A stretch of 64,000 nucleotides of DNA, taken from positions 310,001-374,000 of the forward strand of contig NW_024882027.1 in NCBI RefSeq assembly GCF_019059575.1. Direction: 5' to 3'. The notes beneath the pieces are model-generated. The model made no database searches, had not been told where the DNA came from, and saw nothing but the letters and a program-made list of their open reading frames with translations. Positions 24,799 to 37,190 of the stretch are shown piece by piece. Each line of letters opens with the position of its first letter. Positions within the stretch are counted from its first letter, which is position 1. The position numbers were made by a program, and so were the translations under genes. The DNA comes from Amphibalanus amphitrite (taxonomy: Eukaryota; Arthropoda; Thecostraca; Balanomorpha; Balanidae).

Positions 24799-24957
24799 CC
24801 AGGGCGGTGTTTCACGGTCGCGCTGCCAGCCGCTGCCAGCGCATTCCGCGAGCTAAGGTCAACCTTCGGTAGTGTTGTAGGTATAGGCTAGTTGATGTCT
24901 CCATGGAAACCAAAAGTGCCAACAGCGCTGGCAGCGTGCCGTGAAACACCGCCCAGG
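24799..24957. mobile_element. 149-bp miniature inverted-repeat element
   Basis: The insertion 24804-24952 is absent from the related copy at about 57205-57225. It has ends GCGGTGTTTCACGG and CCGTGAAACACCGC; the inverted match continues into GCTGCCAGC. The 5-bp word CCAGG precedes and follows it (24799-24803, 24953-24957) but occurs once in the 56.5-kb copy, consistent with a 5-bp target duplication. Other splits of ends and duplication are possible because the ends are G/C-rich. It has no coding capacity. Confidence 0.8.
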
Positions 24958-25503
24958 TCAGGTCACAGACCCAAAAGACGGGAAAATCAGGGCCTGTCAG
25001 AACCTCCTAAAGTAAGGCTGTAATAGATTTTTTTGTGCTGATCACGAATTTCATGTTAGTTTGGATCATAGATGATGTCTTCATGCCTTTAGGCCATGTC
25101 GGGGCAGGCCAGGTCAGGTCAACCAGGTCAACCAGTACTTATGGGCGTCCGTGTAGCAGGTGTCCGACTACCACTGGCAGCTACGTAACATGATACGAAG
25201 GCATCAAAACTACTTCGTAAATGTTCAAATGGTTGCTAAATGCTAAATTCAAAATCAGCTAAACGAAACTATCCTAGAAACATGTTAAACTCGGAAAAGT
25301 GCACCGAGGTCATCAAAGGTCAATGACCTGACTTGACCCTAAGGTGACATTGACACCTACCACAATGGTTGGGACCAACATCATTTCACATGTTTGAGCG
25401 TTTTAAACCACGAAAAGACTGTAAACGAGCGGATAATGTGAGCCGACATACGCGGAATCGCGATTCCGGCCAAACATGGCCTCAAACATGGCCAAACATA
25501 TGG

Positions 25504-25680
25504 TGCGTTCGGAGAGGCACATTCCACGTGGAATCCGTGGAATACTCCATGCGCGCGGAACATTCCCGGAGATTGGCCGTTCAGAGAGATAGGTACGCCT
25601 CCGAACGCGGCACGGGGAATATTCCAGGCACGGTATATAGAGAACTGGGGACGGTGAATATTCCATGCTCTCCGAACGCA
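25504..25680. mobile_element. 177-bp miniature inverted-repeat element
   Basis: A second insertion into copy 2 of the G-run family, absent from the 56.5-kb copy. It starts TGCGTTCGGAGAG and ends CTCTCCGAACGCA. Inside are a palindrome ATTCCACGTGGAAT and several GGAATATTCC-like words. No clear target duplication; the left flank has a small AACATGG duplication that blurs the junction. Confidence 0.7.
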
Positions 25681-25889
25681 CGGATAGTCTCGAGAAATAG
25701 GCCACAGGTCAAAGGTCACTTGGGTCAGGGTCATGAAATTTTCAGACTTTGTCAACATGAGGGTGCTAAAGTTTCGTCGCGATCGGATTGATGATAACTT
25801 ACACGATAACTTCACGCGTCGATCGAGAGGTAAAGTATGCAATAAGAACTTCTTGGGTGAAGACGAGACCAACACTCAAGCTCACATAT

Positions 25890-26034
25890 TTTTAATGATA
25901 CGGTAGTTTCTACCTACTACGCTACTTTCTCACATTCATATTTCTTAAGTGTTTTTGGGGGCCAAAATACATGTTGCCCCCTTTCAGGCTCGGGGGCATG
26001 ACCCCGTGGCCCCCCTGGATCCGCTAGGCCGAAA
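25890..26034. repeat. Partial copy of the hAT right arm
   Basis: Contains the order TACTACGC, TTCTCACATT, a G-rich GGGGGCCAAAA, TGTTG, CCCCCTTTCAGGC, and CCCCCCTGGATCCGC. This is the same order as the true right end at about 27285-27410. The terminal word is mutated after CTGGATCCGC. Confidence 0.7.
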
Positions 26035-26043
26035 CTAACTAGG

Positions 26044-26165
26044 CCGTTTTCAAACGGTCTGATATTTCAGGTCGTGGTTTGCAAACGGCCGGTGTTTTCA
26101 GGCTGTTTCATATGCCCTGACTGGGCCAGGCCGTTTGCAAACGGACAATTTTCATACGGCCTGTA
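26044..26165. repeat. Cluster of CCGTTTGCAAACGG-like palindromes
   Basis: GGCCGTTTTCAAACGG (26043), GGTTTGCAAACGGCC (26083) and GGCCGTTTGCAAACGG (about 26131) lie within 120 bp; the last contains a perfect 14-bp palindrome. It is part of the internal sequence of the hAT element; function unknown. Confidence 0.7.
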
Positions 26166-26666
26166 ACATATATTCATATTTCACCATCTGTCGCAGCATC
26201 AAATGCTGATGTGGTGCACTCAAAAGCCGGAATTGGTCCTTGGATTCCGTAAGGACCCTTTTAAGAAATAAGTGACCCGACTGACCCCTTAGAGATTGGC
26301 CTGAGCTCTGACCGAAATAAGTCTTTTACCGTTTCACGGGAAGGGACAAAAAGGTCCCTGATATGCTTCTTGTACAATTACCAAACAAAACAAGCTTTTC
26401 AACGCCAACTCAGTGAGTGTTCCTAAAAAAATTATTGCGCATATTCCGTGAATGAAAAATTGCCGGGTCATGTCAGGTCAGGCTGCCAGAGCAAGTTTGT
26501 TAACTTGACAGTTCAATCGATATGTATGCAATAAGACCTTCTCGGGTGACGACAAGACATGACGACACTTTATGAAGGAAGCTAGTAAACCAGGTAGTTT
26601 CTCCATAGGCGCGGGAACCGGGGCAGTGGGGACAGCTTGCCCACCCCCCAACTATGGGGCCGTGGG

Positions 26667-27415
26667 GGCGGTGCCCCCACAACTTTCAGACGGAATACCC
26701 CATTTTTTGCAAATGTTTTCTTTTTTTGTTGAAAAAAAGCCAAGGGATGAAAAATAAGTGGCCCAAAACCGGTGAGAAAACTAGATTCGGGGGGACCCTA
26801 GGTTGATCTCTGTTATGGTGTGCCCCCCCCCAGTCTGAAAGTAGTTCCCGCACCCCTGAGTTTCTCTAAGTACGCTATTGAATCACGCCGGTGATTCTAA
26901 CTTTTAGGTATCTACTACGCAACCTTCTCACATTAATTTTTCTTCAAGCGTTTTGGGAGGGGGGCCAAAAGATATGTTGGCCCCCCTTTCAGGCTTTTGG
27001 GGGGCCATGGCCCCGGTGGCCCCCTCCCTGAATCCACCAGTGGGGGGCGGTGCCACCACAACTTTCAGACGGAATACCGCCCTTTTTGCAAATGTTTTCT
27101 TTTTTTGTTGAAAAAGCCAAGAGATGAAAAATAAGTGGCCTAAAACCGGTGAGAAACTAGATTTGGGGGGACCCTAGGTTGATCTCTATTATGGTGTGCC
27201 CCCCCCCCCCCAGTCTGAAAGTAGTTCCCGCACCCCTGACTTTCTCTACGCTATTGAATCACGCTGCTGATTCTAGTAGGTATCTACTACGCAACCATCT
27301 CACATTAATTTTTCTTCAAGCGTTTTGGGGGGGGCCAAAAGATATGTTGGCCCCCCCTTTCAGGCTTTGGGGGGGGGCCATGGCCCCGGTGGCCCCCCCC
27401 CTGGATCCGCCAGTG
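26667..27415. repeat. Two tandem 379-bp copies of the hAT right arm
   Basis: Units start at 26667 and 27046 (GGCGGTGCC...CAACTTTCAGACGGAATACC). Each runs through AAATGTTTTC, AAATAAGTGGCC, GGGGGGACCCTAGGTTGATCT, GTTCCCGCACCCCTGA and TTTTTCTTCAAGCGTTTTGG. The first copy ends in CTGAATCCACCAGTG, a mutated terminal repeat; the second ends in the true terminal repeat. The last 370 bp of the element are thus duplicated in tandem, terminus included. Confidence 0.88.
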
Positions 27416-27423
27416 GTGCGGTA

Positions 27424-30400
27424 TTCGTGACCTCTGCGGATCAAATTTTATCTATTAAAAAAAAAACGAGGAAAAGGACGCCTGAATTTATCGCCACCCC
27501 ATCTCCACGCCTTGCCGGCTCAGAATGGCGCACAGCAGACAATGCGTGGCGCTGCGAACGGCAAAAACGAGGCATTGTCCCCATCGCGAGTGACGCGTCC
27601 CATTATGCGCCGCAACGACTCTGTGCAATGCCTCATAATCTTTTTTGATGACGTGATTTAGTGACGATGCTAATTATGATGAAAATTGACAAGCTTACAA
27701 AGAAGAAAAACTTACATAGATTAGTCACGAACCGCATTTTCATTAACAAGTTGGAATATTAAAAAGTTCAAAAATTCATACATGGATGGATCTTGGAAAG
27801 TACTCATCATGCCAGTTCCAGAAAAGGATATTAGCCATCAACCACAAGATCATTCCGCTGAAGTGATCGCGCGTCGCTTGGATGCGTATCGGCCTAGATT
27901 TGCGCGTTACGAGTGATGACACATCGTTTTAACGCCAGATAACAGATCGCTGCAAGCGTCGCCTGGTGAAAGCAATGATAAAACAAGTTAAAGTGGGGTC
28001 TAACAGCGCCGTTAAGTTATCACGCATCGCGACATTTGCTTGCGGTACTTTGAACAATTAGCCAATTCTCGCAACACCAGTGCGGTATGCGATGTAAGTG
28101 ACGTCAAGATTATGTCTCCCGTCCTGCTGATGTGTGATTGATAGTGCACACATTGGTTTCCGGGCGGCTGTCAGATTGATAAGATGGTGCCCGGTGCTGT
28201 TTCCGGCTTGTTTGATCTGAACAGTGATTTATCTGATGGGGCGGGCCATTTCGCATTCAGGCGAGCTATCGTGTTCCAAGAAAACCGATGGGGTTCTTGT
28301 CTACGTCATTGCGTCTAAGCCGTGAATGTGGAATATGGCGTTTCCTATCCATCTTGGCAGGGCCATGAGGGTGCATAATCGATTCTTAGGCATATCCTAT
28401 TGTGCCAGCGATGTAAAAACGAGTCCCAAAGATGCGCTTGAGGATCAACTCAACTTTTTTCTTTTGTCAGACCATCAAAGACAGGGCCACGCCAGACAAA
28501 CAGTTCGCCTAACACAGCTACTCCGCTTTCCTGTCTAGTTTCGCTATAGACGGCTCACAAGCGTCTATTGTTCGATGTTAGAGAATGGTATTCAGTCGGA
28601 CAGTTTTCGCCTGTTCTCGGCTCTGTTCGGTTTATCGACAGGCAATAGTTACTGTCTGTGGCCCACTGGGCGATGTTGCGCGACCGCTAACAAGTGAAAG
28701 ACAATACAAAGCCGACCAGGGTAGGCCCAGTTTAGACGTTCTCACCCAGTTTAGGCTCCGAGGTTTAGCAGGCTTCCAACAGTAAGCAGTATCAACATTC
28801 CTATGTCTGCTCAGTCGCCTTCTTTGTAAGGCCGTGCCGTTAGGGGGACGCGTTTTCCACTTTAAACTGATGTGTCGCCTACAAGAATCTTCTTTGAACA
28901 TTGCATAATTCATGCAATCCGTGGTAATATTTCTGCTGGCTTTCACTTAATACTGTTATCCAGGATTACGTTGAGGACGAAGCCAACTGGCTCAAATAAA
29001 ATCCCTCAAGTGTCCGTGTAGTGGAATCTGCACCCGACAGCCTTTGACGTAGTACACAGTTATGGGGATCTCATTTTTGCGAGTTCTTAGCCCATTGTAA
29101 TTCAGCCGGAGCATGCATGTGTTCGCTGTAGTGGCTATTAGAAAAGTCCGTACACGACGGCTGATTCCCACTTACGGCCGCTCCAAGGACAGCGTTATTA
29201 ACAGTTCCAGCCGGGCCTGCAGGCTCATGATTCCACTCGTAATCAAGATACAGCCGTGTAAAATGGCTCGTTAAAATTTTACTGTAACCGGCTGGCTACA
29301 AGGCTGATTGGTGGGCCATTTGGCTTTGTGTGGAGCATTGCTGATCAACCCCTGCAACAATACCCAGGTGGGCCATTCATGTCCGACGATCGTTAGATTA
29401 ACCAACAATAGAGCACGGCCAGATAAAGCGTCGTCATGAATAAGTATTGCTCGGCTGATGGGCGGACGACGGTGCTGCATGGGCTCGCCCGTGATCCCGA
29501 GCGATAACACGGTGTATGTAGGCCCGTGTGCACGTGTGATGGCTCAGGTATCGTATAGTGAGAGGAGGCTGCCTGGCAGCTTGTAAGGCCCACGCGTTTG
29601 GATTGAAGGCTTTTCACTGAAACCGAGTCGAAACGAAGATCCGCTATGGTGTCATTCACCTGTAAGCCTTTCTCGCAGTGTGCAAAAATTCTCAAAAGAA
29701 CGTTGAAGCAAAGCAGTTTCTGTCATTGACCTGGCACTCAAATAACTTCTTCGTCCCTTTGGGGAATGGCGTTCTCCGTGCTAGCAGCGCTGCCCTTTCA
29801 GCGGCTACGGGCCACCGCTTTAAAACTGGGGACGAGCCGACACTAAAAACAGCCGAAAGTTGGCCGATATCGACCGGGTACGCCCCCGGAGGACTCTCCC
29901 GAATTGGAAATGTTGTATTGATGATGGTCGGACTGGGGTCGGCGGGGCGGTCTGCGACGGCGACTTCAACTGCGGACCAATCGGACCAGCCCGACCGACG
30001 GCCAATCGGTCGGAAAACGGCGATAAAACCGCCCCCGAGGGAACCAACGACCAGCCATCGGGCGCACGGATGACGGCTGTCCAGTGGCGATACGCTGATC
30101 TCCAGTGAAGTGCATTCGTTTTAAATGGGTTTCACCAGTTCGATATCTGATCAGTAATCAAATTCTTACCAGGGATCTGACAGACGATCTCAGGCGTTCT
30201 CTATGCGCTCCATCAGGCATCAAAACAGTAACTGTATGCTTTGTTCCAGCAGAGAGGAGAACGTGATAAGAAATTATCAATAGAGACGTTGACTAATGTC
30301 AGAATGCTGCCCAATCATTTTATAACACAGAAGATGTCCACTGGGCGAAAGGACAGCACTTGTAAACGCTTTTATGTTGAACGGGACGGGACAGGGTGGC

Positions 30401-33400
30401 ACGGAATGGCAAGGGGCAGTCCCGCAGCGGACACCCGAGCACTGTCCCCAGCGTGTAAAACAAAGTGCCCACAGCGGGGTTCATAAAACAACCCACCGGG
30501 AGGGACAGTCCGCAGCTATATAAACCAAAGTGCCGCCGACTGCCGGTGTGTAAAACGAAATGTCCCTCCCGACCGGTCCGGACGGCGTCGCCGCGCCCGC
30601 CGGTCGGTCCAGACGGCGGTCGGGCGGTCGGTCCGGTCCAATTCCCTTGGTTCGGTGGTCGGACGTGGTCCACTTGGCAGAGGGCCATCGGTGGAACGAG
30701 GACCGGCGGCCGTTCCGGCCCGAATCAGGGCAATCAGGAGCGGCTGGTCACTGCCACCCAGCCGTGTCGAGGGGGAGGGGGGGGGGGGGGCTGCGTCGGC
30801 AGTGATGGCTGTCGAGGGCTGATTCTGCGGCCCGGCTTCTCAGCATGCTTTGGAGGGTCGTTAGAGAGGTCGATGGGTAATGAAGTGAAGACAGGAGCTG
30901 GACAGATGCGGTCAGATGCTAGGTGAAGCGAAAGGATGGGATTGTTTGGGATGGGAAGAACTGACAGAACGACGCGGGACGGGACAAGATGGAAGGGACA
31001 GGATGGGGTGAGATAAATATTGATGATGTAATAGGGTGAAATGGGGCGGACGGAATAGCACAAGACGGTACAGGATGGGACGGAAATGACTCCTTTTACC
31101 AGCTGCCATCAACATTCTGCTTGCTGTCCCGGGCTCTCGAATCTTCAGTTGCCATGACACAAACGACTTGAATTTACAGCTTCTTGGAGAATGTGCCACC
31201 AATCATGATATCAAAGACGTATCAGCGTTGTTTGTTGCCGGGCAAGCAGATAACCCAGACAGTTTGGCTATATTTTTGTCAGCTTAAACAACTCTGACAG
31301 ACATTAGTGGTCGCCTTATCACATGTAAGTACACATTTTGTGACCGTATCTCGGTCTGTTTTATAGCAGCACGAGACCTATTGCAGCGTCAACTTTTCCT
31401 GTCGTCACGCTGCCGAGAGTGCAGGCCGCCAGTTTCTGAATTTCCGCCGTGTCCGTCTTATCGGTGAGATTCCCACCTCTGAGCCGAGGATTAGCTGGTT
31501 TTTCTTGTATCCGCTGCTGGCACTCGGATGTTTCCGTGCTAAAAGATGTCACGGGTCGGGATTAAGGTATTGAGTACAGCGGACGGATTACGGTGATCCC
31601 GTGCGATAGGCATACAGGTCGCTGGGCCGTCACCGCGGGAATGAGATGGAGAGGAGAGGGCGGTGTCCCGTGCTGGTCACATGTGGCCGTCTTTACTGCA
31701 CGGTTCTATCTGATGGGATCGGGATCAGGGCTAGAGTTTCAGGCCTGTATAGCTGATGTGGCCCCTAATGTTGAACGTTACGATGTCGTGTCTGGGTCTA
31801 GTTGAGGGGTGGTGGTGACTGGTGGGAAGGGAAGGTAGCCTGTAGGATGGCGAGGTCCCACCCTGGCACCCCTTTCTGATGGACACGGCGGACACTCCAA
31901 ACCGTTAATCAAACTCTGACATTAACAACCGCTTGGAATGTAACCACACCACGCTCAAACGTCCTCACCGAAAGCATTATTCTCGCTCTAATGGTGGCGT
32001 AGCTTACTGAACCCCGTCCAAACGACGCCGACCCCGCCGCGCCGCGCCGGGCCGGGCCCTTCTTTCAGGGGAGGCTAATGGGGTCCGACAGACCCATGCA
32101 GGCCTGTGTCACCTTTGGGACGGATAATTGCACATGGCTGTTGACCGTGTCCGACTCAGGCGTCGCATTCCAGGCCGAACTAATGGATGCATGTCGATGC
32201 ATTATGAACACGTGTGGGCCATTAGCTGTGCCGGCTGGCGCTGTCGTATGAGGGCTGGGTTCAGCAGCCGACACTCGTCACAGCGACTGTACAACGGCCC
32301 CGGACAGACTGCTAACATAAAAGAACTCACCACCACTCACCAGACTAGCAGTAGGTATGCAATATAATTTATGAATACAGCAGTTCGTCACTAACCAAAC
32401 TGGGCTCAGCAGCTCACCAGATTGATCTCATTCCAAACCCACCAAAGAGCGTCTCACTCCCATCTCACCCTACCCGCCATCGTCTCACGCAGCGATGACA
32501 ACTGCTGCTCCCACCATCACCGTCGCCAGTTCTCCAAACCTCGCCCGTTTACATTCGCTCTAGACGACCTACGAGGAATGCATAACGGCGTCATGTTTGT
32601 TTAAGCTCGAAGCACAGTTCTGTGGCTGGGCGATGCGCGTAAGGACGTCCATTTGGCTCGACCACGCCGTGTGCAAGAGATCAATATTGAATGAGCTGCC
32701 GCCGGCTGCGGTGTCACGTCTGGCTCGTCACGCGGTGACTAGTCTCCAGGCTGGTATGTCACGAAGTGATGTCCATTAGTGTCTGTCCAGTGTTGTTTGC
32801 CATGCCGCTCACGTTTGGAACATTCATCATGCCACACCCTGGAATGGGAGGAGGTTCCCGATGGTTGTATATGCGCCGGCTTTAACAGTGGCCTTTCACA
32901 TCGTCGGCATGTTCAACGCTGTGATGAATGCCAGTGCGACATGCCATAAAGTAACGTCAGCTGTGTTGATCTGCATATTTTTACCTTTTTTCATACCACA
33001 TGCCACTGTTCGCAAGTATCTTTTTGTACACATCGATTAAAATGTGAATTACAATCAAAGGTACCGTCACGTTGAAAGTCCTCCTGGCATGACATCGCCC
33101 ACGTGCGCTCCCCGTCATGCGCTTCTGTCCCACGTGGGGTTCGTGCCGGGCCGTCAAACGCCGACGGGGCGGTAATCCGCGGACGGCGAGGAGCCGGGCC
33201 GCCGCTCATTTCACACGAATACCAATTACTCACCGTCGTCACTCGATCAAAGGCAGGACGGCCGCGGCCCAGCCGGCCGGAAAAAAGGCCAACCCGAGCC
33301 GCGCGCCGTCCGGGGAGGGCAGGGCAGGGGGGAGGGGAGGGTCGGCCGGCGGAACCGCCCAGCATTAGATTGGACTTTCAATGGCAGGCGGCTGAAATTT

Positions 33401-33895
33401 GGGCCCATTGTGGCGCGCCAAGGTCCAATGGAGGTGGAAACTCGATTGGGGCGCCCCCGCGGGGCTTCAGTTACGGCCGGCGCCGCATTGTCGGCGACAA
33501 AGGAGCATGAAAATCGGCCCGGCATTGTTGGTCTGAGCCGGGTGTGGGCCGCTGAGGCTGACGGCTGTCCGGCCGGCAGCGGCGGGCGGGGTGCCGGGTG
33601 TCCAGTGTCGGCCCGTCACAGGGCCGGTGTCGGACCGGCACTGTCACAGGCTTTCCGTGACCGCCCAGCACTCCCCCGGCTTGGCGTCCGCCGTGCACTT
33701 TTGCTTACGGGACAACACTCAAACAGTCTCTGGTACGGCTGTGTACCACTCTCTTCATCACTCACCTGCAATCTTGATCTGACTGTATTCCTGCCCGGTC
33801 CTTTCTATGAACTGATGTGACACGTCTACATCCGCCTACATCCCTTTTTCACTCTGCTCATATTTCCTTTGAAGCTGTGAATGTAATTTTATTGC
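27424..33895. other. No gene seen
   Basis: About 6.5 kb without a recognisable gene. Local features are an A-rich run near 27455; a GC-rich stretch with a poly-G run (30772-30790); purine-rich GGGACGG/ACAGGATGGG iterations at 30950-31085; a (GCGCC/GGGCC) patch near 32035; and GC-rich DNA at 33080-33720. Frames in the GC-rich parts overlap on both strands and are not supported. Confidence 0.45.
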
Positions 33896-33897
33896 AG

Positions 33898-33992
33898 GAC
33901 GCGGAGCCCGATTCACAGCCTCTGCTCCAGACGTGCGCTGTTGAGCAACTCTCTGATCTTACGGAACTGCCAAAGGCAGTCTATGGAGTCAG
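33898..33992 (+). other. Candidate internal exon (weak)
   Basis: A pyrimidine-rich stretch ending TTTTATTGCAG precedes this 95-bp segment, and TCAG followed by GTAAAG ends it, so good acceptor and donor signals face each other at exon-like spacing. One frame is fully open and reads DAEPDSQPLLQTCAVEQLSD and so on for 31 codons; a second frame is also open. No domain is recognisable and no partner exon was found. Chance pairing of splice signals is quite possible. Confidence 0.15.
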
Positions 33993-36900
33993 GTAAAGTC
34001 TACATACATACATATACCTGCCAGAGCCAATCGAAGCCCAACTGTCGCTTTCATTGAGCGTCTGAATTCACCAGATCCTGTTGGAGCTCTGCAGTGCTCA
34101 ACGCTCATACACTCCGCCGTCTATTCAGAGAGCGACATCAATGGGAGCTATATTCCGCGGCCATCGCTGCCAAAGACGTTCGTAGGCCATTGGCGGCCGG
34201 ACTGGAATTATGACTGTCGTCGCCACTCCGGCAGCCTTCAAAAGACGTCGCCGTGAGTCTCTCGCCACTGACGAACAGATGAGACCTGTCGGCGGGTCGA
34301 TATGGGCCCCATTCACCGGTGCACCCTGGCTCAGATCTGCAGCGTCGCGTGCAGAGGCACGGTGGTCAGACCGCCGGACTACTGATTGATTCAGTCGGAC
34401 GATCCATTTGAGGCCGGAACACGGCCGGCGCTATGTCAGACGGTCCAACGACCGGCACTGCAGGCCGTCCGTGCAAGCTTCAGCAGCTGAAGCGGTTCGG
34501 TTAAGCCGGAGATTCTCCGAATAGCATCAAAGTGCGCTCGGCTGTGGCGATACATTTAAACGGCGGATTCGGACGCTTTGAAGAGAGCTCGCTGAAGCGA
34601 CGCGCTTTCCGTCGGTGGATCGACCGGAAACAGATTTCGAATGCAGCTCCGCCATTAAGGATTCTTCGACAGCACTAGTCGGCCATTAAGAGATTAGGCC
34701 CGCTTACGGCGAACTGTCTCTCAGAAAAGAGACATTGTCATTGTCGGACTGAAGTACCTTTATCTTCCTGAGAACGCGCCGGCGCGGCTCTTCGCTTGTG
34801 GCGTGAAGGGGACGACGCCGCTCACCACTCGGAAAAAAGTGGCGCCACTCAGCCTGCTGCCATGACGGGCGTCATCGGCAGGCGCGCGGACGCCATCGGC
34901 TGTCAATGGCAGCAGTGGCGGCTGAAGGGACGGCAGCGGCGTCACTCCTGACGCTGCAGTGTCGGCTGTAACGAGTCTACATCTGGTTCCTATACGAGTG
35001 TATAGGAACCAGTCGGCGCTGTCACGATTCTCGGCAAGGGAAGCGACACAGCCGCAGCGTCACGTGGACACTTGAGTTATAATGACACAACGTGACGTGA
35101 GGTATTTACAGCCTTTCTGAGACCCTCAACCAAAAATGGCTCATCATAAAAGCAGCCATATGTGGCGTTTTATGTGCGGCGAGGAGCCGCGAGGTGTGTG
35201 CGTGTTTGTGGTGGGGTTTTACGACGTCTCCACTTGTGCCAGCAGGGAAGGCGACGGAGCGAGGCCGAGGCCTCTCCACCGCAGCCTGACTCCGCCAGCC
35301 AACCCACCGCCACCTCCGGACATCGTATTTCTGCCTCTGTCTCGCCCTATTCCGAAAATGTTGTTTGCTGCCTACCGTCGCTCACTCTAAAACCCGTCTG
35401 GGCTAATCACGCCGCGGAAAAACGATGCCATTTATCAAAGCCGGACGGCTTTTTCAATTTCCCGCTGTCGCGCCCGCCGATATGTAATTTATAAGGCATT
35501 AGCCCGCCGGCTGCCGAGGGCGCGGTGCTCCGGGGCGGCGGCGGAGGCGGGGGCGGGGGGCGGCTGTCCCTCCATCGGGCCTGCTCCGCGGCACGTAATG
35601 AGAACAGTCTCCGCCGGTCGGCCGGCCGAGTCTGACCACTCCCGCACATCGACCACTGCGCTGGAGCCATCGGCAGCAGGCCGCGCCTGATTAATGTCGA
35701 CCGGACTCGGGCGCGGCCGGCGCGGTGAGCTCACAATGCTCGCAGTTGTTACTCGTCGCGCGCCGGCCGTGGGTGACGTGCGACCACAAAGGACCACCTC
35801 CTGGCCGGCGGCCTGTAGGTATCTGGCAGCCTGGCGGCAGGGACGGCGGGCGGGGCTGGCCGCCACAGCCCCCCGACCGCCGCCTGCATCCCAATGGACA
35901 CAGAGAATGGGATAAATGAAGCGTTTTCATGGCTCTGATGGAGCTGTCGGTCGGCCGGCGATAGGCAGCGTTCCGGCCGCGCCCTCCTGTCCAGATAGGC
36001 GGCCGAGCGAACCGGATCGGCATTCGGCCAACGGTGTCACCGCGTCCTTATGTGGATTAGCAAACCAAAACAATTCGTATTCATGACAAGCTTTGAAATT
36101 AGAAAGACATGAATACCAATGCGGCAACGCAAATCTACCATCCATCACGAGAAATGGCATTAGGGAAAAAGGAAGGGCTAGAATTTATTCCGACATGGCG
36201 GGGCGAATAATAACGCAACACTGCTGCGTAGAAAACGCCATTAGCGTGTATGGAAATACCGCCACTTATCGCGGTCTTTCTAAGCGAAAACACCCACACG
36301 TAAAACGCTATATACGACGAGGCCCAAAGTGCATAGGTTCAATTTAGCGCCCAATTAGGCGCAGCCCATTAACCGGGAATGATGGCGATTGGTGGCGAGT
36401 GTGCGGCGATATTGGCGCCCGTCGGGTCACGTGACGCGTCTCATTTGTGCCAGGGCGCCACATTCACCAGCGGGCGGCGAATTCGGCGCGCCGGGGCTAA
36501 CAGGGCCCGCCGGCGGAGGTGAAGCTCTTAGCGCCAGTCTCTCAGACTTGCAGTCGCTGCGATGACTGTTAGCGAGGCGGATAGGATGGTCCTCTTGGAA
36601 AGAAGGCGAGGACAGCAAGGGGTAGCGAAGCAGCTAGAGCTGGAAAGCAGCGGCACTGGTTCGTCAAGCTGCCCGTTGCAGATTGACCGGTGCAAAAAAA
36701 AACGGTTGCCGGAGAGGTGGCACTGAAGCCGCCGACGCGGCGATATTCTCCATTCCATTGATCTATCTATAGTGCATAGGTGAGGTCTAATCCGTCTAAT
36801 CTACAGAGCTGCTCGGGGTTTGGGGAAGGTATTGAATTTCACTTCTGCTAGAGAGCATCGGTATCCATTTCCGTGATGCATGCCTGTGGCATGTCTATTG

Positions 36901-37130
36901 TCTATGTGCTCTGAGATGTTCGTTGGCTTGCATAATGTTCAATCGTGCATAGGAGGAAATGCATTTCTGATCATTTCACATTATGCAATGCATTATGTGT
37001 TATGGGAGCGAAAAATAAATCTGAAAACCCACGCATGCATCTGGCATGCATCTGCGTGCATGCCAGCAGAAGTTTACTATCTAAATAATAAACATGTTGA
37101 CATCCCCCACCCCAGCCAAGCTGGATAAAA
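33993..37130. other. No gene seen; one hairpin, GC-rich block
   Basis: A perfect 13-bp inverted repeat (CTGGTTCCTATAC, four-base loop) is at 34983-35012. 35500-36030 is GC-rich. TCACGTGA occurs at 36427-36434. 36860-37070 repeats GCATGCAT-like words. No protein domain seen. Confidence 0.45.
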
Positions 37131-37132
37131 AC

Positions 37133-37190
37133 CGATCTCATTCTGACCTCATTCTGACCTCATTCTGACCTCATTCTGACCTCATTATGA
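37133..37190. repeat. 11-bp tandem repeat (CTCATTCTGAC)n
   Basis: Four to five head-to-tail copies of CTCATTCTGAC, the last mutated. Each junction recreates TGACCTCA. Confidence 0.92.

Larger units (their letters stand above)
24630..25787. mobile_element. G-run-family unit (copy 2), reversed, inside the hAT element
   Basis: This segment matches the complement of 56603-57390 over most of its length. Shared landmarks are the block GATCAGGGGCC/CTCTAGCT, the GAGGAAGCCGATGAT patch, the GGTCATTGGTTGACCTTCC region, the TTACGAAGTAGTTTTG region, the CCGACATACGCG...GATTCCGGCC region and AAAGTTTCGTCGCGATCGG. The G-run ends are mutated here (GGGAGGTGTCGGTTGAACCTC). Relative to the 56.5-kb copy it is interrupted by two insertions, 24804-24952 and 25504-25680. 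The body is rich in AGGTCA/TGACCT words. Confidence 0.75.
24374..27423. mobile_element. 3,034-bp hAT-type element with 8-bp target duplication
   Basis: The element spans 24382-27415. It begins with CACTGGCGGATCCAG and ends with the exact complement. The 8-bp sequence GTGCGGTA is directly repeated outside it at 24374-24381 and 27416-27423. An 8-bp duplication plus short ends of this form is diagnostic of the hAT superfamily. Inverted similarity continues inward: the stretch from about 24444 to 24502 (ACCTAGGGT..., TTTTCTCA, GGCCACTTATTTTTC) matches the complement of sequence near 26750-26830 and near 27115-27195. No transposase is recognisable. The inside is filled by a G-run-family unit (24630-25787, itself holding two miniature elements) and by repeated copies of the element's own right arm. 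It is therefore a non-autonomous composite. Confidence 0.92.
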
